64,000 nucleotides of DNA. It comes from Collybiopsis luxurians FD-317 M1. Lineage: Eukaryota; Basidiomycota; Agaricomycetes; Agaricales; Omphalotaceae. Positions 56,927 through 64,000 of the stretch are shown here, in pieces. The notes beneath the pieces were generated by a model. The model did not search any database. It saw nothing but the letters and a program-made list of their open reading frames with translations, and had not been told where the DNA came from. Each line of letters opens with the position of its first letter. Position 1 is the stretch's first letter. The stretch lies in assembly GCA_000827265.1 (NCBI GenBank), contig KN834772.1, positions 693,014 through 757,013 of the forward strand. The letters run 5' to 3'. A program made the position numbers and the translations under genes.

Positions 56927-57523
56927 GTCACGTTGTAAGCGCCCAACACGAACTCTGTCATCGATGCTCTACACGGTTATTATACGAGTCTATAACAGGA
57001 ATTGCTCTCAGCAACGAGGAGAACACTTATTCACACCCGATTAAAAAGTTTAACGCCTTCTCTTCACCTGATTCAGGCATTAACTCTACAGCCTTGCTTG
57101 TGCTGTAGACAACAGCTTACCATTCGTCAGAATCTAACTTATTAAAGTTCTTTGTCTATGTATAGCTTTCGGTGGCAGTATACGCGTCGGTGGGTCGACA
57201 CATCATCAAGGTGCTGAGATTATACACAGGAAATCTAGCAGGATGATTCGGAAGCTACTTATGGCGTGAGCAAGCCTTTTTTTTGTTCCATGTCCAGGTA
57301 CAACTTCGTATCTCGACATCTCGTGGTTTGTGGTTTCTGTATAGTCTGGCCGGTTCGGTGATCTCGGAACCCTTGTTAACACCTGGTGCAACATTCTGAA
57401 AGATCATCGCGTTGAATGTCCGCTTTAGCTGTCTTCCATTCTATTTGAATGTCTGGGAAACTCTTTGCCCCCCAATAGCTCATTTATAATTCACACCCTC
57501 AGTTTCATGCCTCCGATCTCTCA

Positions 57524-59238
57524 ATGTCAGACGACCCGACCCCAGATACTGTTGTTCCCCGCCTGGTCGTTGTGGATGACACGGATCCAACTATTCGTTA
57601 CTCCGGCGCATTTTCCCCCGACTCGACTGGGATGTTGGACACCCAAGGTTATGGCGGACCAGTCTTCAATCGCACAATCACTGGCACTAAAACAAATGCT
57701 TCTCTCAGTTACAACTTCAAAGGTGAAGGAAAAAACTTCTTTTGGCTATTCTTCCACTTCGACGCTGATACCACGTTCACAGGTTCATTCGTCCGTGCCA
57801 TGGTCGCCGCAACAGGTCTTTACAGCTGGAATTGTAGCGTAGATAATCAGCTTATTTTCAGCTTCACGGTCAACACTTCACAGGTCACCAATTACATTGC
57901 ATGCGACTCTGCGGGGATACTAGCTGATTCGACGAATGAACATACTCTAAATGTCAACTTCTTCTTTCCTACGGAATCCCCTCCCAACTCTTCGCTCTGG
58001 CTCGACAGCATACAATATCAGCCGCTACCATCCGATCCACTAGATGCGGTGACTCTACGTGTTCACAACAGCGATCCTTCCGTGAGCTATAGTAACAGTT
58101 CAGGGGGATGGACATACCAAGGATTTGGTTCAAACGGGACGGATATAGCTGGAACGAGTGTGACTTTTAATTTCAAAGGTGTGTATTTTACCTACTCAGT
58201 CGGAGCAGCGGTTATGAATCATTTGTAGGTACCTCTGTTTCCCTTTACACCGTGAATTTCGGCTATCCGACAGACTACAATTCGGCGGCTGCTATCTATA
58301 ATATCGATGGAAGTGTCACTGATTTTGATCTTCCTGCAAGTACAACGGTAGCCAGCATTAGTTCTCAGCTTGCGAACATTCTAAATTGGCGACTTTTTTC
58401 AGTATCCAACTTGACCCCTTCGACTCATTCCCTGGAAGTCATAGGTTCTTTCGTGTCCGCGAAGCCTAACTACCAGTGGCTTAATATAAATTATTTCCTC
58501 ATTAAAACTAATCCTGTCAGTTCTTTGTCTCCTGGGGGCTCATCCAACTCGACCCGCAATCCCGGTTCGTCGAGCTCGCCCAGCTCTGGCCAGTCTTCTT
58601 CGAATAGCACCCCAGTGGGAGCTATTGTAGGCGGAGTCGTTGGAGGAGTCGTGGGCATTGCAGCTATAATTCTTATCATCTTCTTCGTCCGAAAACGAAA
58701 ACGGAACGTTCAATATCAAGGCGGCATGCTCAACCAGAGCGATGGAATCTCGCCTTCCGCTTCCAATTCAGGATCCCCGATGTATTCCACAGTTCCTTCG
58801 GCACCCTCTCCTTACAGTGGCTCTAGCCTGCTTTCACCTGGATCTTCGAGACCTCCACCCTTGCTTCATGAAAATTATCCCTACATTGATTCCGCCAGGG
58901 AAAACACCGCTAGAATGATCCAGCTACATCCAAACATGACACCTGTTTTACCATCAAGTCACAGCCCCAATTTTGACGAATTTTCGCCTATTTCTTTATA
59001 CGAGCACAACCAGGGTTCTGATTCCCCGATAACTGGCTCTGGGTCACCTACAGGTTTGCGCCGGTCAGGATTTGATCCCAGCCGCCTCGTCGCAATGAAA
59101 AATGCTCAAAGCAATGCAGTGCGAGAGGACCAACCGCGTAACACCGAAGTCAGGCTGCATGCCGATAGCGGCATCAGATTCACCCTTTCAGATGAAAGGG
59201 AGGTGATTGATGTTCCGCCAACTTATACGGACACTTGA
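57524..59238 (+). CDS. Membrane-protein family member G (VDDTDP family, PPTY tail)
   Basis: Exons 57524-57722, 57783-58178, 58229-59238; 534 aa. Features as in member D: PTIRYSGAFSPDSTGMLDTQ, GLYSWNCSVDNQLIFSFTVN, LRVHNSDPSVSYSNSSGGW; TM TPVGAIVGGVVGGVVGIAAIILIIFFV; the tail has FDPSRLVAMKNAQSNAVRED, NTEVRLHADSGIRFT and ends VPPTYTDT. It is divergent with PPM1 (about 600 bp between ATGs). CCAAT at about 57471 and TTATAA at about 57484 precede the ATG. It is the left member of a tandem pair with H. Confidence 0.85.
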
Positions 59239-59504
59239 TTATTTTGTACATACCGCGCTATTCTACTTGTAGCGTAGTGGGATTACCAAAAGAGTTTTTT
59301 TGCAGTTGAAGTTGTTGCAGTATTTAAATACTTTTGATAATGTCTGTATAATCTCGCGAAGTCCTCGCCGTGCTCATTTACGAATGGCTTTTATTCCTTA
59401 GATATAAAAAAGGTTAACCAGTCTAATAGAACACAGTTATTGTCGCTTGCCTATTCAAAAATTTCGAAGAACGTTGAGAGAATTCAATGCCGGACGCCGA
59501 GATA
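59239..59504. other. 3' flank of member G
   Basis: It matches the 3' flank of member H (from 62533): CTTGATTATTTTGTACATACC and TAGTGGGATTAC are shared. No gene. Confidence 0.5.
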
Positions 59505-59740
59505 CAGTGACCGCCAATTCTCACGTCACCCCCCAAATCGGGAAAGTGAAGGTTTTAAGTGTTTTTTTTGTAGAAAATTCTTTTTGTAGGTGTCATTTTA
59601 AGATGGTAAGAGTCTCTGGGCTCACGCATGACGCACTCAAAGTGGGGAATAGCAGTAAAAATTGAGGTTCATTGACGAAGTCGAGGTATTAAGCGCCCAC
59701 TTTGCCGATTTGGGGGTGACGTGAGAATTGGCGGTCACTG
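59505..59740. mobile_element. MITE of Tc1/mariner type with TA target duplication
   Basis: Left end CAGTGACCGCCAATTCTCAC and right end GTGAGAATTGGCGGTCACTG are exact inverted repeats, and the match extends inwards over about 45 bp (CGTCACCCC..AAATCGG.AAAGTG). Both ends are flanked by TA (59503-59504, 59741-59742). At 236 bp, without an ORF, this is a typical non-autonomous mariner MITE. Confidence 0.88.
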
Positions 59741-59928
59741 TAGTTGCGTGAGCTCAGACTCTGTACTCAATGGCACAAAATCACGCATTGATCCTCTCCA
59801 TTTCATGGCCAACAGTTAAAGGTACATTACACGGCATCAAGGCTCTCAATGCAGAAATTTGATTCGCCAAAGATAGAAGTACACCTTCCTAATTCGGATG
59901 CATGACGCACAGCTCAAAAATCTGAGTC

Positions 59929-60177
59929 TTCTTCCCATCTTTCATGGCCCAGATCGTCGATAGTGACTGTACGGACATATGCATAAGTCCTGACATTGAT
60001 TAGCGGGGAACGAAGAAGCTGGAAACTGGCTCAGAAGGACAACTTAATGAATGGATCGGATAGGTAATTTTGGAGCACAGCTGAGAGTTTGGCTAGGGCA
60101 ACGTCGGTATCTGTGAGGCGGATCGGTGTCTTGCTGAGATGATGGCGGAAGCATGTCACGTTGTAAGCGCCCAACTC
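59929..60177 (-). pseudogene. Decayed 5' end of PPM1 (exon 1 copy)
   Basis: The plus-strand text from TCTTCCCATCTTTCATGG to GAAGCATGTCACGTTGTAAGC runs parallel to PPM1 exon 1 and its 5' flank. The frame around ATG 60154 still reads CFRHHLSKTPIRLTDTDVALA where PPM1 has APIRLTDNDAALA, but the start region is altered, a deletion removes about 30 bp in the middle and a frameshift follows LSDPFIK. The counterpart of the SAM-binding loop is missing. Confidence 0.88.
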
Positions 60178-60745
60178 GAACGCCAAATTCAATTGACGGA
60201 AAGTCTCTGACTCTTCCATCGATGCTCTATCAATATAATGTCGAAAATGGTCTCTGATTAGAAAAGTGTAATGCTTTCGCTTCCACTCGGATTTCACGAT
60301 TAATCAATCAATTCACAGCATTTGCAAATAGTAACAAGCTATAACATTCAACAGTACCTAAGAAAATTCCTCCTCTACAGCCCTTGCTCTACAGCTTCCA
60401 GGGGGATACACGCTGGGTCAAGCCAATGGTGTGTTAATATGAATGACAGTTTTCAACTCAATCATGAGCAGCATGGTCCAGAAGAGCATGAGCAGGCCTA
60501 TTTTTTGCTCCTTTGTCCAGGTGCTTCAATCGAGTGCTTCGCATCCTGACATTCCGTGGTACACGATTTCTGTATAAGTTATTTAGCTCGAACTGGCTTA
60601 GTGTCCTCAGATCCCTGCCTCTCACTAAGATTGACATGTTATTGATCTTAGTGCTCATTCGGAAAGATCATCAAGTTCTTTCTGGCAGCTGCCTCCTATT
60701 CAAGAAGCCTCTACGATATTTGGATGTCCGGGAAGCTCATTAAGT

Positions 60746-60767
60746 CCAATAGCTCGCTTTTATAAAA
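60746..60767 (+). promoter_or_regulatory. CCAAT and TATA boxes of member H
   Basis: CCAATAGCTCGCTTTTATAAAA lies 28-50 bp upstream of the ATG at 60795. The same order CCAATAGCTCATTTATAA occurs before member G, so the short promoter was carried in the duplication. Confidence 0.55.
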
Positions 60768-60794
60768 TCCCACCTTGACTCCTTTGGACACCCG

Positions 60795-62532
60795 ATGGCA
60801 GCCATCCCAACTCCAGATACTGCTGTTCCTCGGTTGGTCGTTGTGGATGACACTGATCCAACTATTCAGTACTCTGGTGCATTTTCCCTTGACTCAACCG
60901 GCCTGCTGGACACCCAAGGTTTTGGCGGACCAGTATACAATCGGACAATCACAGGTACAACGAGAAATGGTTCTCTCAGTTACAATTTCAAAGGTGAAAA
61001 GAGTTTTTTCTTATACTGTCTTTTTTGAAATTTATCCTACTGTGTAAAGGTTCATTTGTTCGTGCCATGGTTGCTGCTACGGGTTTCTACAGCTGGAACT
61101 GCAGCGTAGACGACCACCCCATTCCGAGCTTCGCGGTCAACTCTTCTCAACTCACGAATTACGTTGCTTGCGACTCTGCGGGGATATTGACCGGCTCGAC
61201 GAATGTGCATACTTTGGATGTCAATTTCTTTTTCTCCCCCGATTCCCCTGCCAACTCTTCGCTCTGGCTCGACAGTATACAATATCAGCCTCTACTATCC
61301 GATCCACTCGATGCCGTGACTCTGCGTATTGATAACAGTGATCCCTCTGTGGTTTACAGCAATAGCTCAGGAGCATGGATACAAGGAGCAGGTTCCAATG
61401 GAACAGTTGTAAATGGAGCGAGTATGAGTTTTACTTTCAATGGTGGGTATATCTGAGGTCAAGTCAAAGTATCGAATGCGAACCCTTCTCAGGTTCCTCT
61501 GCTTCGCTATACGGAATAAATCTCGGCTACCCGGATTTTTGGAATCCGACAACTGCTTATTATTTAATTGACGGAAAATTGACTGATTTTGATCTTCCTG
61601 GAAGCACGACAGTGGCCAGCCTCGGTTCTCGGGTAGCAAGCGTTATAAATTGGCCAGTCTTTACAATACCCAACCTATCTCCTTCTCAACACTTTTTAAC
61701 AGTTGCAGCAGCTTTCAATACCACGAACTTTCCTCAGGGTCTTATCATAAGCTATTTTATTGTCAAAACCGATCCCGTCAGCTCTTCCGCCGAGGGCTCA
61801 TCCAACTCCACCTCTGGTTCGAATAGCTCCACCGCTAACCCTGGTCCTTCGGAGTCATCCGGCTCTGACCGTCCTTTGAAAAGCACTCCAGTGGGCTCGA
61901 TCGTGGGTGGAATTGTTGGAGGGGTTGTGGGCATTATAGCCATAATCCTCATTATCTATCTTGTCCGAAAACGACATCGGACCACTCGATATCAAGGCGG
62001 CATGCTCGACCTGAGCGCTGGAACCCCACCTTCCAGAACCTATTATCTTGATTCCAATGCAAGGTCCCCGATGTATTCAGCAGCTCCTTCAGCACCTTCT
62101 TATGGTGAAACCAGCACGCTTGCTCCCAGATTTTCGAGCCAAAACTCCCCACACCTTCTTCACAACAATTATAACAGCTTTGGTTCTGCCAGGGAAGATG
62201 CCGCTGGGATGCTTCAGCTACATCAAAATACGCCACCTGTTTCACCATCGGGTCACAGACCCAGTTTTGTCGAGTTCTCACCCAGTATGTTATACGTGCA
62301 AAACCAGGACGCCAATGCGCCGAACTCTGATTCTAGGTCATCTTCAAATGGAGAGCGGTTAGAGTTTGATCCTAGCCGTCTCGTCGCAATGAAAACTGCT
62401 CAAAGCAATGCAGTACGGGATGACCAACTTCGGAATACTGAGGTCAGGCTGCATGCTGATAGCGGCGTCAGATTTACACCTTCAAACAGAAGGGAGGTGA
62501 TTGACGTTCCGCCAACTTATACAGATGCTTGA
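60795..62532 (+). CDS. Membrane-protein family member H (VDDTDP family, PPTY tail)
   Basis: Exons 60795-60993, 61050-61442, 61493-62532; 543 aa, each junction homologous to member G. Start MAAIPTPDTAVPRL. Distinctive features are PTIQYSGAFSLDSTG, GFYSWNCSVDDHPIPSFAVN, a reduced second module (WIQGAGSNGTVVNGASMS without the GGWTYQ of the others), NFPQGLIISYFIVKTDP, TM VGSIVGGIVGGVVGIIAIILIIYLV and a tail ending RRHRTTRYQG...REVIDVPPTYTDA. It lies 3.27 kb downstream of G. The PPTY end and the FDPSRLVAMK block are intact, so it is probably functional. Confidence 0.84.
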
Positions 62533-63240
62533 TTATTTTCTACATACCATGCTAATCTACTTGTAATGTAGTGGGATTACTGAAAGAATTTTTTTTTACA
62601 GTTCAAGTTGTTAGGTACTTTCAGAATGTGACTGTCGCACAGCGCGAAGTTCCCGTCGTGCTTATTCACGAAGGAGTTCTTATTCAAGATGGCCGGCTAG
62701 GCTAACAAAACACAGTTATTGTTACTTGTCTATTCAAAATGTTCAAAGAATGTTGAGAGAGCTGCCGACGTAAGGACTTGGCACCTTCCACAACTCATTA
62801 TCCAGAACTTTTAATTGCCCTCAAAGCTTACTCCTAAATCAGGCATTTCTCAGTGCTGAACCCAGATTTTGTACTCAAAAACACGAGAACACGTATTAAT
62901 CCTCTCTATTTCATGGCCATCAGTTCATAGTATAAGTGCATTACTAAGGGCTACAAAGAAAGAGAGCAACGCAGTCAGAAATTTTAATTAGCTAAGATAG
63001 TGTTGCCCCGCAACCAGGTACATCACATGCCAAAGGAGTGACAGAGCGTGACAAAAGCCCATAAATCCTCGAAAATCTATCAGATATTCGTGGAGGGTGT
63101 AAATTAACAAAAGGGCTCAGAGGAGCCCTTTATTTGAACCATATCTACAATTGCTCTGAGCCCAATTTGTGATATCTTTCACATTCGCAGAGGAGATAGA
63201 TGATTTTTGTATTCTGCTATGAAATAGACATATACTTCTG
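62533..63240. other. 3' flank of member H, no gene
   Basis: Homologous to the flank of G for about 0.4 kb but without the MITE. Beyond that no feature. Confidence 0.45.
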
Positions 63241-63242
63241 AC

Positions 63243-63352
63243 TAGGGCTGCTCGCCGTACCCGTATACGGGTACGGCCGTATAAATTACGGTCAGTCGAC
63301 GGGTACGGGTTGACTGTAACCGTACCGTATGAAGGGTCACGAGCAGCTTCGA
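63243..63352. repeat. Palindrome-rich element with short inverted ends (possible hAT-type fragment)
   Basis: GGGCTGCTCG at 63245 and CGAGCAGC near 63343 are inverted ends. Inside are the perfect palindrome CGTACCCGTATACGGGTACG (about 63256-63275) and further GGGTACGG copies in both orientations. TAGGGCTG-type starts occur in fungal hAT MITEs, but no 8-bp target duplication was found. Confidence 0.4.
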
Positions 63353-63633
63353 CGGTATGGGTACGGCTCAAAAACAGCCGTCTTACGGGTTATATGGTAC
63401 ATATGGAGAGTATTTATATATGTTAATCCAAAATTGTAAAAATCAATAATGTTCCCTTACCTACCCAAATGGCATGACAAGCAAGACAAAGTGGATGCTT
63501 TACCAGTTGTTTACCAGTATAATGTCCGGATGTTTTGGACATTTCAGTCTTCAGGGTAAAATCCTATATATGAAATTAGGGCGGTATAGACGCCCGTCCC
63601 CTTTAGGAAGTAATTAGCTACCAGCTGTACATC

Positions 63634-64000
63634 ATGGCTCCTGAGTCTGCTCTGGAGCAAAGATTAGCCAACAATGCACATCATGGTACAGGATTACACC
63701 GGGGTGTTATGTCAATACTAGAGGATTGCCTTCGCCGGAACAATCACTTTGCTACATTGTATAACTCTGCATATGAGAGGATCCAGCTTTTGGAAGAGCA
63801 GTCTCCAGATCCTGTGAACACTGCCTATGTAAAGTTGCACTTTGAAGATAGGAATGATCCTAGAACATATAATCTGCCCACTGCTGAAGAGGTTGCTGTC
63901 ATTTTGCCTGGGCCAGGTGAACCTACAGATCATAGGGACATTATACTTCAACTTAAGCAGGACCTCTGAAATGAATTTATGAGACAAGTCCTGCATATGC
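63634..64000 (+). mobile_element. Helitron-type helicase/Rep protein fragment, cut by window end
   Basis: 111 codons from MAPESALEQRLANNAHHGT, then YNSAYERIQLLEEQ, YVKLHFEDRNDPRTYNLPTA, EEVAVILPGPGEPTDHRDII. The block LHF..D.R.YNLPTA.EVAVI.PG..... RDI is the conserved region just upstream of the Helitron helicase-like N domain in fungal Helitrons. A TGA follows at 63967, so either the copy is degraded or an intron follows. The surroundings are A/T-rich. Confidence 0.65.

Noticed and set aside
1..64000. CRISPR arrays, bacterial operons, ribosome-binding sites, phage genes
   Set aside because: Spliceosomal introns throughout; no direct-repeat/spacer pattern seen. The sequence is eukaryotic.

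Overview
The window is nuclear DNA of a filamentous basidiomycete, most likely an agaricomycete (mushroom-forming fungus). The evidence is that nearly every gene is broken by 45-65 bp GT-AG introns with GTATGT/GTAAGT-type donors, gene density is high on both strands, and several protein families are typical of Agaricomycetes. These include CFEM proteins, NLRs with a FTGAHxF-type N-terminus, and an expanded membrane-protein family opening with VVVDDTDPxIRYS. I rebuilt exon chains by hand from splice signals, reading frame and protein similarity.

Layout. 0-21 kb is mostly single-copy genes: a coiled-coil protein, a small helical protein with an NLR-like C-terminal motif (1350-2230, -), SDE2, an NTF2/SnoaL-like protein, a flavin amine oxidase, a STAND-type N-domain/ankyrin protein, a NUDT12/Npy1-type NADH pyrophosphatase, a secreted beta-rich protein, a 7-TM-like membrane protein, HUB1, a cluster of three small secreted/GPI proteins (two CFEM), and DPH5. 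21.5-44.2 kb is a minus-strand array of five intact paralogues of one membrane-protein family plus two relics. It is interrupted by an A/T-rich island holding a large NACHT-ankyrin NLR (30.2-34.6 kb). A decayed copy of DPH5 lies at 35.4-35.9 kb. 45-57 kb returns to single-copy genes: a SUR7/PalI protein, a GH12 glycosidase, a TPR protein, a small Cys/His protein, mitochondrial Hsp70 and PPM1/LCMT1. 57.5-62.5 kb has two more paralogues of the membrane family on the plus strand, separated by a decayed PPM1 5' end. The right edge carries a Helitron fragment.

Most notable points. (1) The membrane family has grown by segmental duplication that twice dragged along part of an adjacent housekeeping gene (DPH5, PPM1), leaving pseudogenes as footprints. 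(2) Its ectodomain looks like an internal duplication with introns kept at the same place and phase in both halves. (3) A previously hidden four-exon gene (1350-2230) encodes a helical, MLKL/HeLo-like candidate domain. Its C-terminal Ser/Asn-rich motif resembles the extreme N-terminus of the NLR 30 kb away, which is the architecture of fungal effector/NLR pairs coupled by amyloid motifs. Together with the receptors this suggests a candidate recognition or cell-death locus. That is an inference and needs testing.
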